NCBI RefSeq assembly: GCF_008693385.1
Contig: NZ_CP044067.1
Span: 1,924,501 to 1,988,500 of the forward strand
Direction: 5' to 3'
Origin: Cupriavidus pauculus
GTDB taxonomy: Bacteria > Pseudomonadota > Gammaproteobacteria > Burkholderiales > Burkholderiaceae
Length of the DNA: 64,000 nt
In this document: one piece after another, positions 44,157 through 52,221 of the stretch
How positions within the stretch are numbered: position 1 is the stretch's first letter
How the letters are laid out: every line of letters starts with the position of its first letter
Program-made: the position numbers and the translations under genes
Notes under the pieces: generated by a model
What the model saw: the letters and a program-made list of their open reading frames with translations, nothing else
What the model was told of the DNA's origin: nothing
The model's database searches: none

Positions 44157-44477
44157 TCAGGGTCGCCGCATAAACCGGATCACCTGCTCGTCGCTGACGG
44201 TGGACGAAGGCGTTGCCGACGCCGAGGTGTTCGATCCACAGGTATTGCAGCCGCCGCCGGTGTCGCAGCCACTCGCGCAGCCTGCCGCCGCAGTGGGGCT
44301 CAGGCGTCGGGCGATCCAGCCCCGCCAGCCCGGCGCCATCGCGCCGCCGAGCATGCCGGCCAGACCGGCCTTGACGCGCTCGCGCGTGCGGGGCAGATAA
44401 CGTGCCGCGACCGAGAGCGCGCACGCGATCACGATCAGCGGGACCAGCAGGGTTTCAAAGGCATGATAGAGCGTCAT
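44157..44477 (-). CDS. Cys-rich membrane protein associated with FeoB
   Basis: 106 residues. One N-terminal transmembrane helix (TLLVPLIVIACALSVAARYL), a basic segment (RTRERVKAGLAG), then a Cys cluster, CASGCDTGGGCNTCGSNTS, and a short polar tail ending IRFMRRP. Small Cys-rich membrane proteins encoded after feoB are widespread and may fill the place of FeoC. It follows feoB by 31 bases on the same strand and precedes the operon terminator, so it is part of the Feo unit. A role in Fe(II) uptake or Fe-S sensing is inference. Confidence 0.75.
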   Translation of the reverse strand: MTLYHAFETLLVPLIVIACALSVAARYLPRTRERVKAGLAGMLGGAMAPGWRGWIARRLSPTAAAGCASGCDTGGGCNTCGSNTSASATPSSTVSDEQVIRFMRRP

Positions 44478-44508
44478 GGTCGGTTCGACCGGCGAGTCTT
44501 TCGCCGGT

Positions 44509-46368
44509 TCAGCTAAACATCAGGGCCACGCGATAGGTCACGAACGATGCCAGGTAAGCCAGCCCGGTCAGGTAGGCCGCCGACGCCGCCATCACCTTCC
44601 ACGAGTTGGTCTCCCGGCGGATCACGGCCAGCGTCGAGATGCATTGTGGCGCAAATACGTACCACGCGAGCAGCGACAGCGCGGTGGCCAGCGACCACTG
44701 CGCGGCGATCATCGGGGCCAGTTGCGTGGCCACGGTATCGTCGCTGCCGGACAGGGCATAGACGGTCGCCAGCGCGCCGACGGCCACTTCGCGCGCGGCC
44801 AGGCCCGGGACCAGCGCGATGCAGATCTGCCAGTTGAAGCCGATGGGCGCGAATATGTGCTCCAGCCCCTTGCCGATCATGCCGGCGAAGCTGTAGTCGA
44901 TGGCCGGTGCGGTGGCACCATCGGGCGGCGACGGGAAGGTTGCGAGAAACCACAGCAGCACCGTCAACGCGAGAATCACCTTGCCGACGCGCGACAGGAA
45001 GATGCGCGCGCGTTCCCACAGGCCGATGGCCACGTCGCGCGGGTTCGGAATGCGATACGACGGCAGTTCCATCAGCAGCGGGTGATCCGTGCGGTCGCGG
45101 CGGAAATACTTGAGCACGTAGGCCACGATCAGCGCGCTGAGGATGCCCGCCACATACAGCACGAACAGCACGAGCCCCTGCAGGTTGAAGATGCCACCCA
45201 CCGTCCGTTCGGGGATGAACGCGCCGATCAGCAGCGCATAGACGGGCAGCCGCGCCGAGCAGGTCATCAGCGGCGCCACGAGGATGGTCGTCAGGCGGTC
45301 GCGCGGATCCTGGATCGTGCGCGTGGCCATGATGCCCGGAATCGCGCAGGCGAAGCTCGACAGCAGCGGGATAAACGAACGGCCCGACAGGCCCGCGCCC
45401 ATCATCAGCCGGTCCAGCAGGAACGCGGCGCGTGGCAGATAGCCCGATTCCTCGAGCGTGAGGATGAACAGGAACAGGATCAGGATCTGCGGCAGGAACA
45501 CGATGACGCTGCCGAGGCCCGCGATCATGCCATCGACGATCAGGCTCTTGAGCATGCCGTCGGGCATCCAGGTGCCGACGACTTCGCCGAGCATGTGCAC
45601 GCCCCCCTCGATGCCATCCATGAGCGGCTCCGCCCACGAGAACACCGCCTGGAACATGAAGAACAGCAGCACCGCGAGAATCACGAGCCCGAACACCGGG
45701 TGCAGCAGGACGCGATCGAGCGCATCGTCGACGCGCGCCGTGCGCGCCGGCATCGTGACGGCGGCCGCAAGCAGTTTCCTGACTTCGTCGTGGGTGTCGA
45801 GGTCCGACAGCCCGTCGAGCGGTTGCGCGGGCAGCGCCTTCGGCAACTGGCCCTCGAGCACTTCGACGAGCGCGGCGGCGCCATCGCGCTTGACGGCCAC
45901 GGTCTGCACCACCGGGACGCCGAGCGCGGCGGAAAGCTTGTCGCGATCGATCAGGATGCCGCGCTTCGCGGCCGCATCGCTCATATTGAGCACCACGACC
46001 ATCGGCAGCCCGAGGCGGCGCAGCTCCAGCACGAAGCGCAGGTGCAGCCGCAGGTTGGTGGCGTCGACTACCGACACCAGCAGGTCGGGGCGCGGTTCGT
46101 CGGCGCGCTGCCCGAGCACGACCTCGCGCGTGACCGTCTCGTCGAGGCTCGCCGCGCGCAGGCTATACGCGCCGGGCAGATCGAGAATACGCACCGTGCG
46201 GCCGCTCGGCGCCACGAACTGGCCTTCCTTGCGCTCGACGGTGACGCCGGCGTAGTTGGCCACCTTCTGGCGGCTGCCGGTCAGGCGGTTGAACAGCGCG
46301 GTCTTGCCGCAGTTGGGATTGCCGACGAGCGCGATGCGCAGCGCGGAGGAGTTCGGAGCAACGGACAT
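44509..46368 (-). CDS. feoB: Ferrous iron transport protein B
   Basis: 619 residues from ATG 46368; longer open frame upstream overlaps feoA and is not coding. G-protein motifs: GNPNCGKTALFNRLTG (G1), NYAGVTVE (G2), DLPGAYSLRA (G3), LNMSDAAAKRG (G4). The membrane part carries the two Gate regions, GFSPRAAFLLDRLMMGAG-like (as YLPRAAFLLDRLMMGAG) and CSARLPVYALLIGAFIP. It moves Fe(II) across the inner membrane. It follows feoA by 25 bases. Confidence 0.95.
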   Translation of the reverse strand: MSVAPNSSALRIALVGNPNCGKTALFNRLTGSRQKVANYAGVTVERKEGQFVAPSGRTVRILDLPGAYSLRAASLDETVTREVVLGQRADEPRPDLLVSVVDATNLRLHLRFVLELRRLGLPMVVVLNMSDAAAKRGILIDRDKLSAALGVPVVQTVAVKRDGAAALVEVLEGQLPKALPAQPLDGLSDLDTHDEVRKLLAAAVTMPARTARVDDALDRVLLHPVFGLVILAVLLFFMFQAVFSWAEPLMDGIEGGVHMLGEVVGTWMPDGMLKSLIVDGMIAGLGSVIVFLPQILILFLFILTLEESGYLPRAAFLLDRLMMGAGLSGRSFIPLLSSFACAIPGIMATRTIQDPRDRLTTILVAPLMTCSARLPVYALLIGAFIPERTVGGIFNLQGLVLFVLYVAGILSALIVAYVLKYFRRDRTDHPLLMELPSYRIPNPRDVAIGLWERARIFLSRVGKVILALTVLLWFLATFPSPPDGATAPAIDYSFAGMIGKGLEHIFAPIGFNWQICIALVPGLAAREVAVGALATVYALSGSDDTVATQLAPMIAAQWSLATALSLLAWYVFAPQCISTLAVIRRETNSWKVMAASAAYLTGLAYLASFVTYRVALMFS

Positions 46369-46393
46369 AGGCAGGATTGAAAGCGCGAGGCCG

Positions 46394-46720
46394 TCAGGCC
46401 AGTCGCTTGGCGGCGGCTTGCTGCGCCGCTTGTTCGGCAGGCTCGGCGGCAGGCTCGGGGGCGATGCTCGACACCGACGCGCTGGCCAGATCGACCGTAA
46501 TGCGCGCGGCTTCCGCGCGTCGCAGCGCGAAGCGCGTAAAGCCGACCTGCGCGACGATCGGATCCCTGCCAAATGGACCAAACGCGATGATCTGCACCGC
46601 TTCGCCCGGCACGAAGCCGAGATCGCGTAACCGGCGCGCGATGGCATCGTCGGGCGAGAGATCCTCCACCGATTGCACAACGGCGGCGGTACGCCGGGGA
46701 AGTTCAGACAACCGCATCAT
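46394..46720 (-). CDS. feoA: Ferrous iron transport protein A
   Basis: 108 residues. The SH3-like FeoA core is visible: LRDLGFVPGEAVQIIAFGPF then DPIVAQVGFTRFALRRAEA. The C-terminal tail (about 80-108) is Ala/Glu/Pro rich and not part of the usual fold, longer than the 75-85 residues typical of FeoA. AAGG precedes the ATG (46720 or the next codon). First gene of feoA-feoB-Cys-rich protein. Confidence 0.9.
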   Translation of the reverse strand: MMRLSELPRRTAAVVQSVEDLSPDDAIARRLRDLGFVPGEAVQIIAFGPFGRDPIVAQVGFTRFALRRAEAARITVDLASASVSSIAPEPAAEPAEQAAQQAAAKRLA

Positions 46721-46742
46721 GCTTTGGCCCTTGCTGGGTCGT

Positions 46743-46763
46743 AAATAAAAATCGTTCTCGATT
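46743..46763 (-). promoter_or_regulatory. Fur-like site upstream of feoA
   Basis: AAATAAAAATCGTTCTCGATT shows an AATCG/CGATT inverted repeat and AT-rich hexamers similar to Fur sites, about 25 bases before the feoA start. The match to the consensus is weaker than for hmuR. Confidence 0.45.
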
Positions 46764-46892
46764 GTATAGCAATTGCCGCGAGATCGGCGCCGGTCGCTCC
46801 GCCATGGCCGCGTCGGGCAAGGCGTACAGCACGCCTTGGATATAAAAATTACGTAAAAAATTCACGCCAAACGCCCGATTTTATTGGAATAC

Positions 46893-47009
46893 CACATTTG
46901 CGTTATTGGTCCGCCGCCAGCCGGGCGGTAAGCTGCAAGCACGCTGAACACCCCGTTCCACGCGTACTTTCCAAGCCACTGGCCCTCGGGACCGGTGGCT
47001 TTTTCTTTT
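46893..47009 (+). ncRNA. Candidate small RNA between feoA and a LysR gene
   Basis: A plus-strand hairpin (AAGCCACTGG with CCGGTGGCTT at 46973-47001) is followed at once by TTTTTCTTTT, a textbook terminator, yet no plus-strand gene precedes it. About 110 bases upstream there is a possible promoter (TTCACG, 18 bases, TGGAAT), and an inner CCGCC/GGCGG stem follows. This would give an RNA of roughly 110 bases. The terminator is well supported; the promoter and the RNA are inference. The hairpin could instead be the end of the convergent LysR gene. Confidence 0.35.
46973..47009 (+). terminator. Rho-independent terminator (plus strand)
   Basis: AAGCCACTGG pairs with CCGGTGGCTT (one G-T pair) around a 9-base loop, followed by TTTTCTTTT. 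It ends 3 bases before the stop of the minus-strand LysR gene. Confidence 0.75.
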
Positions 47010-47011
47010 CG

Positions 47012-47899
47012 TCACGCAGCGTTTGCCGCCCGGCGCACGGTCTCCACGAAATGATCGCGCGCGGGATCGTCAGGGTGCTGCCGCCACACGCAGTACACCT
47101 CCGACGGCACGTCGGTATCGGTCAGCGGACGGAACGCCGCGCCCGCCATGCCGGAGCGCGCAAGCGCCGCGGGCACCACCGCCACGCCCATGCCCTGCGA
47201 GACCAGCGAGACCACGGATAGCCAATGCCGGACCTCGTGGCGCACCTGCGGGTAAAAGCCTTGTGCCACGCACATCTCGAAGATGCGGCTGTAATAGTCG
47301 GGCGACGCCTGCCGCGAGAACAGCACGAACGGCTCGCCGCGCAGGTCGGTCAGCGCGACCTTGCCCCGTTCGGCCAGCGCATGGCCGGCCGGCATGCAGC
47401 AGACGAACTGCTCGCGATGGGCGAGCACCGTGGTCAGCTCGTCGGGTACGCGCCGCGTATGGACAAAGCCGGCATCGAGCTCGCCGTGCAGCAGCGCGTC
47501 GATCTGCTCCTGCGAGTTCAGTTCGGTCAGCGCCACCTGGATGCCCGGGAAGCGCGCCTCGAAGTCCTGCAACAACTGCGGCATGCCGCGATACAGCATC
47601 GATCCGACGAAGCCCACGCGCAGCCGGCCTACGGCGCCGGCCTCGATCTCGCGGGCAAGTTGCCGGGCCGCCTCCGCCTGCGCCAGCAGCGCCGTGGCCG
47701 ATTCGCGAAATGCGCGACCGGCCGCGGTCAGCCGCACGCCGCGGCTGTCGCGCTCGAACAGGCGGGCGCCCACGGAGGCCTCGAGTTGCTGGATGTTCAG
47801 CGACAGCGGCGGCTGTGAAATCGAAAGCCGCCGGGCGGCGCGGCCGAAGTGGAGTTCCTCGGCGAGCACGAGGAAGTAGCGCAGGTGGCGGAATTCCAT
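47012..47899 (-). CDS. LysR-family regulator, divergent from the acyl-CoA operon
   Basis: 295 residues. HTH: MEFRHLRYFLVLAEELHFGR, then LSISQPPLSLNIQQLEASVG and RLFERDSRGVRLTAAG. The effector domain starts VGRLRVGFVGSMLYRGMP. Divergent from the acyl-CoA dehydrogenase gene with an AT-rich gap of about 130 bases, so it likely controls that three-gene unit. The branch resembles the CbbR/CatM-like group with the HLRYFxxxAEELHFGRAA start. Confidence 0.92.
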   Translation of the reverse strand: MEFRHLRYFLVLAEELHFGRAARRLSISQPPLSLNIQQLEASVGARLFERDSRGVRLTAAGRAFRESATALLAQAEAARQLAREIEAGAVGRLRVGFVGSMLYRGMPQLLQDFEARFPGIQVALTELNSQEQIDALLHGELDAGFVHTRRVPDELTTVLAHREQFVCCMPAGHALAERGKVALTDLRGEPFVLFSRQASPDYYSRIFEMCVAQGFYPQVRHEVRHWLSVVSLVSQGMGVAVVPAALARSGMAGAAFRPLTDTDVPSEVYCVWRQHPDDPARDHFVETVRRAANAA

Positions 47900-47908
47900 G
47901 GCGATATG

Positions 47909-47934
47909 AAAATTATATGGATCGAGCCAATTTT
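47909..47934. promoter_or_regulatory. AAAATT-N14-AATTTT inverted repeat in the LysR/ACAD gap
   Basis: Perfect 6-base inverted repeat in the only AT-rich patch of the gap, 10 bases upstream of the LysR start. A candidate operator/promoter for both directions. Confidence 0.4.
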
Positions 47935-48031
47935 AGAATTAGACACGAATCGTTGGCATCCGAATAATGAAGCCCAAACCGATCCGGTCACCGCACGCCA
48001 CGAGGGCCGGCATAGCTTCAGGAGACGATTC

Positions 48032-49828
48032 ATGCCCACGAGCGCCCTGCGCGCGGCCCCGGCGGCCGCGCATCCGTCAGCCCCGCCGGAAGTCCATCCC
48101 GTGCCCGACCGCCATGGCGGCAGCCTGTTCACGGCCGATCCCGACCTGCGTGCGCTGCTGCCGCTGTATCTGCCCGCCGACCTGTATCAGCATCTGCTCC
48201 CGCATCTCGAGCGCATGGGTGCCCTCGCGGGCGGCGTGCTCGACGAGCTTGCCAACGTCGCCGACCATGCGCCGCCGACACTGTCGCATCGCACGCGCAG
48301 CGGGCTGGACGCGCAGCGCATTCACAAGCATCCCGCGTATGTCGAACTCGAACGCGTGGCGTTCGCGGAGTTCGGGCTCGCGGCGGCCTCGCATCGCGGT
48401 GGCGTGCTCGGGTGGGACAAGCCGATGCCGCCCGCGGCCAAATATGCGCTGACCTATCTGTTCGTGCAGGCCGAGTTCGGCCTGTGCTGCCCGCTGTCGA
48501 TGACGGACTCGCTCACGCGCACGCTGCGCAAGTTCGGCGACCCCGCGCTGGTCGAGCGCTTCCTGCCGAACCTGACCACGCAGGTCTTCGACGACCTGTA
48601 TCAGGGCGCGATGTTCATGACCGAGCAGGGCGCGGGGTCGGACGTCGCGGCCACGGCCACGCGCGCGGTGCGCGACCCGTCGGCGGAGGGCGGCTGGCGG
48701 CTGCTCGGCGACAAGTGGTTCTGCTCGAATCCCGACGCCGCGCTCGCGATGGTGCTCGCGCGCGTCGAGGAAGCCGATGGCAGCGCGGTAGCCGGTATCA
48801 AGGGCGTGTCGCTGTTCCTGCTGCCGCGCACGCTCGCCGATGGCAGCGCCAATCACTATCGCATCATTCGCCTCAAGGACAAGCTCGGCACGCGCTCGAT
48901 GGCGAGCGGGGAGATTCGCCTCGAAGGCGCGCACGCGTGGCTCGTCGGCGAACCGGGCCGGGGCTTCGTGCAGATGGCCGACATGATCAACAACTCGCGC
49001 CTCTCCAACGGCGTACGCGCGGCCGGCCTCATGCGGCGCGCGCTGACCGAAGGGTTGTTCATCGCGCGCGAACGCCAGGCATTTGGCAAGCGGCTGATCG
49101 ACATGCCGCTGATGCGGCGCCAGTTGCTCAAGCTGACGCTGCCGACCGAGCAGGCGCGCACGATGGTGTTCCAGACCGCGGAAGCCCTCCGCCGTGCCGA
49201 TGCGGGCGAGACCGATGCCTATGCGCTGATGCGCATCCTCACGCCGCTGATCAAGTTCCGCGCCTGCCGCGACGCGCGCAAGGTGACCGGCGACGCGATG
49301 GAGATGCGCGGCGGCTGCGGCTATATCGAGGAATGGAGCGACCCACGCCTCGTGCGCGATGCGCACCTCGGATCGATCTGGGAAGGGACGAGCAATATCG
49401 TGGCGCTGGACGTGCTGCGCGCAATTCGACGCGAGCAGTCGCTGCCGGTGCTGCAGGCGCATCTGCAATCGCTGCTGGCCGATACGCCGCTGCATGGCGC
49501 GGCCCGCGAGCGCTTCGAGCGCGTGCTGGCGGGCGCGGTCGCGCAGGCGCAGCGCGCGGCCGATGCCAACGCCGATGGCGACGTGCTCGCGCGGCAGGCC
49601 GCTTCGGCCCTGTATCACGTGACCAGCGCGGTCGCGATGGCGTGGGAAGCCGGGCGCATCGGCTCGGCACGCCGCATGCGGCTGGCGCAGGCCGTGCTGG
49701 TCCATCGTGTGTTGCCGCAGGACCCGCTCGCGGGCGACGTCGAACCTTCGTGGCTCGCCGATGCGGTCATGCCGCCGGAAGCCCATGTCCGCGACGCCGG
49801 TGCCGTCGCCGACGTCAACGTGTTCTGA
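48032..49828 (+). CDS. Acyl-CoA dehydrogenase family protein (AidB-like architecture)
   Basis: 598 residues from ATG 48032 (AGGAGA upstream), larger than the 380-400 of simple acyl-CoA dehydrogenases. The FAD/acyl site region MTEQGAGSDVAAT and DKWFCSNPDA are present, then GTRSMASGEIRLEGAHAWLV and MRGGCGYIEEWSDPRLVRDA with SIWEGTSNIVALDVLRA, a pattern typical of the AidB/large ACAD branch. A C-terminal helical domain follows. It oxidises or binds an acyl-CoA-type substrate; with the Bug receptor and CoA-transferase downstream it suggests import, activation and oxidation of a carboxylic acid. Confidence 0.9.
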   Translation: MPTSALRAAPAAAHPSAPPEVHPVPDRHGGSLFTADPDLRALLPLYLPADLYQHLLPHLERMGALAGGVLDELANVADHAPPTLSHRTRSGLDAQRIHKHPAYVELERVAFAEFGLAAASHRGGVLGWDKPMPPAAKYALTYLFVQAEFGLCCPLSMTDSLTRTLRKFGDPALVERFLPNLTTQVFDDLYQGAMFMTEQGAGSDVAATATRAVRDPSAEGGWRLLGDKWFCSNPDAALAMVLARVEEADGSAVAGIKGVSLFLLPRTLADGSANHYRIIRLKDKLGTRSMASGEIRLEGAHAWLVGEPGRGFVQMADMINNSRLSNGVRAAGLMRRALTEGLFIARERQAFGKRLIDMPLMRRQLLKLTLPTEQARTMVFQTAEALRRADAGETDAYALMRILTPLIKFRACRDARKVTGDAMEMRGGCGYIEEWSDPRLVRDAHLGSIWEGTSNIVALDVLRAIRREQSLPVLQAHLQSLLADTPLHGAARERFERVLAGAVAQAQRAADANADGDVLARQAASALYHVTSAVAMAWEAGRIGSARRMRLAQAVLVHRVLPQDPLAGDVEPSWLADAVMPPEAHVRDAGAVADVNVF

Positions 49829-49862
49829 ACCCGATAACAACCACAATACCGGAGACAACCTC

Positions 49863-50855
49863 ATGCCATTCTGGAAACGCGTGGCGGCCGTAGCCGCCTG
49901 CACGCTCTGCTTCGCCGTCGCCCCCGCGCACGCGCAAAAGGACTACCCGACCAAGCCGATCATGCTCGTGGTCACCTACCCGCCGGGTGGGCCCACCGAT
50001 GCAATGGCCCGCACGCTCGCGGCCGCGCTCAAGAACAGCCTCGGCCAGACCGTGGTGGTCGAGAATCGCGCCGGCGCGGGCGGCAATATCGGCGCCGAGG
50101 CCGTGGCGCGCGCGGAGCCCGACGGCTACACGCTGATGTTCGGCACGTCCGCGCCGCTCGCGATCAACGTGAGCCTGTACCGCAAGATCAACTACGACCC
50201 GGTCAAGAGCTTCGCCCCCGTGATCCAGATCGGCCTGCTGCCCAACGTGCTCGTGGTCAATCCGAACGTGCCGGCGAAGAATGTGCAGGAGCTCGTCGCC
50301 TACGCGAAGGCGCACCCGGGCAAGCTGACCTATGCGTCGTCGGGCAACGGCGCGTCGTCGCATCTGGCCGGCGTGCTGTTCAACAACCTCGCGGGCACGG
50401 ACTTCCAGCACGTGCCGTACAAGGGCACGGGCCCGGCGCTCAACGACCTGCTGGGCGGCCAGGTCAGCATGACATTCACCGATGTGCTCACCGCGCTGCC
50501 GTTCATCAAGAGCGGCAAGCTGCGCGCGCTCGGCGTGACCACGCGCGCCCGGTCGCAGGCACTGCCCGACGTGCCCACCGTGGCCGAACAGGGCGGGGCG
50601 CTAGGGCTCGGCGGCTTCGATGTTTCTGTATTCTTCGGAGTGGTCGCGCCGGCCGGCACGCCGCCGGAGGTCGTCCGCAAGCTCAACACGGCTTTTGCCG
50701 AGGCACTCCAGCAGCCCGAGGTCCGCAAGACGCTGCAGGGCCAGGGCCTCGAGTTCGCACCGTCGACGACGCCCGAGCAACTGGGCACCTTCGTCAAGGC
50801 CGAGGTCGGAAAATGGCGCACTGTGGTGCAGAAGTCCGGCGCGCAGCTGGACTGA
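49863..50855 (+). CDS. Bug-family periplasmic substrate-binding protein
   Basis: 330 residues from ATG 49863. Signal peptide about 1-24 (ends APAHA). Family marks: KPIMLVVTYPPGGPTDAMAR, VVENRAGAGGNIGAEAVA, DGYTLMFGTSAPLAINVSLY and KLTYASSGNGASSHLAGVLF. Likely captures the acid used by the flanking enzymes. It is 34 bases after the acyl-CoA dehydrogenase gene and 16 before the CoA-transferase gene. Confidence 0.92.
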   Translation: MPFWKRVAAVAACTLCFAVAPAHAQKDYPTKPIMLVVTYPPGGPTDAMARTLAAALKNSLGQTVVVENRAGAGGNIGAEAVARAEPDGYTLMFGTSAPLAINVSLYRKINYDPVKSFAPVIQIGLLPNVLVVNPNVPAKNVQELVAYAKAHPGKLTYASSGNGASSHLAGVLFNNLAGTDFQHVPYKGTGPALNDLLGGQVSMTFTDVLTALPFIKSGKLRALGVTTRARSQALPDVPTVAEQGGALGLGGFDVSVFFGVVAPAGTPPEVVRKLNTAFAEALQQPEVRKTLQGQGLEFAPSTTPEQLGTFVKAEVGKWRTVVQKSGAQLD

Positions 50856-50871
50856 CAATACAGGAGACAAC

Positions 50872-52008
50872 ATGACGACAACCGGGACAACGACGGGCGC
50901 ACTGGCTGGCATTCGCGTCGTCGACCTCTCGCGCATCCTCGGCGGCCCGTTCTGCGGACAGATCCTCGGCGATCATGGCGCCGACGTGCTCAAGATCGAG
51001 CCGCCGCAGGGCGACGACACCCGCACGTGGGGCCCGCCGTTCCGCGATGGCGTGGCGTCCTACTACTTCGGGCTCAATCGCAACAAGCGCGTGATGCGGC
51101 TCGATCTGACGACGGAAGCCGATCGGGAAGTCCTGCTCGCACTGCTGGCCGATGCCGACGTGCTGGTGGAGAACTTCAAGACCGGCACGCTCGAGAAGTG
51201 GGGCCTCGGTTACGACGCGTTGTCGCAGCGCTTTCCGCGGCTGATCCACTGTCGCGTGTCGGGCTTTGGCGCGGACGGTCCGCTCGGCGGCCTGCCCGGC
51301 TACGATGCGGCCATCCAGGCGATGGCCGGCATCATGAGCATCAATGGCGAGGCGGAAGGCGGGCCGTTGCGCGCGGGTTTGCCCGTCGTCGATATGGTCA
51401 CCGGCCTCAATGCCGCGCTGGGGGTGCTGCTGGCCCTGCAGGAGCGCGCGCGCAGCGGCCGCGGGCAGTTCGTGGAAGCGGCGCTCTACGACTCGGGCAT
51501 CTCGCTGCTTCATCCGCATGCGGCCAACTGGTTCATGAGCGGCAAGACGCCGCAGCGTACCGGCAACGCGCACCCGAATATCTATCCGTACGACACCGTG
51601 GCCACGGCCACAGACCCGATCTTCCTCGCCGTCGGCAACGACCGTCAGTTCCGCATCCTGTGCGAGCGGCTCGGCATGGCGGCACTGGCCGACGACGAGC
51701 GCTACGCCACGGCTGGCGCGCGCTCGGTCAATCGCGCGACGCTCAAGGTCGAACTCGAAGCGCGCATGAAGGACGTCGACGGCAAGACCTTCGCCGACGA
51801 ACTGGCCGCGGCGGGCGTGCCCTGCGCCCCGGTCCTGTCGGTGCCGGACGCCCTCCAGCATCCGCACACGGCGCACCGCGAGATGGTCGTCGAGATGCCC
51901 GGCGGCTACAAGGGTCTCGGCGCGCCGGTCAAACTGAGCCGCACGCCGGCCACATACCGGCATGCGCCGCTGACCGAAGGCGACACGTTCCTGCCGCGCG
52001 AGTCCTGA
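50872..52008 (+). CDS. Class III CoA-transferase (CaiB/BaiF type)
   Basis: 378 residues from ATG 50872 (CAGGAGA upstream). Family marks: RVVDLSRILGGPFCGQILGD, GADVLKIEPPQGDDTRTWGP, FFGLNRNKR-type segment (YYFGLNRNKRVMRLDL) and the active-site Asp region after SGFGADGPLGGLPGYDAAIQ, then GRGQFVEAALYDSG. Transfers CoA between carboxylic acids, so it likely activates the acid brought in by the Bug protein for oxidation by the ACAD. Last gene of the three-gene unit. Confidence 0.92.
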   Translation: MTTTGTTTGALAGIRVVDLSRILGGPFCGQILGDHGADVLKIEPPQGDDTRTWGPPFRDGVASYYFGLNRNKRVMRLDLTTEADREVLLALLADADVLVENFKTGTLEKWGLGYDALSQRFPRLIHCRVSGFGADGPLGGLPGYDAAIQAMAGIMSINGEAEGGPLRAGLPVVDMVTGLNAALGVLLALQERARSGRGQFVEAALYDSGISLLHPHAANWFMSGKTPQRTGNAHPNIYPYDTVATATDPIFLAVGNDRQFRILCERLGMAALADDERYATAGARSVNRATLKVELEARMKDVDGKTFADELAAAGVPCAPVLSVPDALQHPHTAHREMVVEMPGGYKGLGAPVKLSRTPATYRHAPLTEGDTFLPRES

Positions 52009-52033
52009 CGAAACAGGAGAAGGTTGGGACTAA

Positions 52034-52051
52034 GCGTACCCGTTTCTGCGT
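52034..52051 (+). repeat. Dispersed 18-base repeat, copy F
   Basis: GCGTACCCGTTTCTGCGT, exact, 26 bases after the CoA-transferase stop. An ACGGGTACCCG palindrome follows at about 52061-52071 and resembles part of the repeat. Confidence 0.85.
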
Positions 52052-52085
52052 GGTCGGAGCACGGGTACCCGCTACCTCTTTTCAT

Positions 52086-52122
52086 TCACTGAGATCGCAT
52101 TGTCTCTCGGCGATCTCAGTGA
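52086..52122 (+). terminator. 13-bp perfect hairpin after the CoA-transferase operon
   Basis: TCACTGAGATCGC and its exact complement flank an 11-base loop; GGCTTGTTTTC follows. It is a likely terminator ahead of the autotransporter gene. Confidence 0.65.
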
Positions 52123-52221
52123 TCTCGCGGCTTGTTTTCACGCGATATCTGGTTCCGGGAAGGCCTCATTTCATTGGGCGATTTGTGACTATATTGGCCG
52201 ACATGCACAAAGGGAGTCCGC

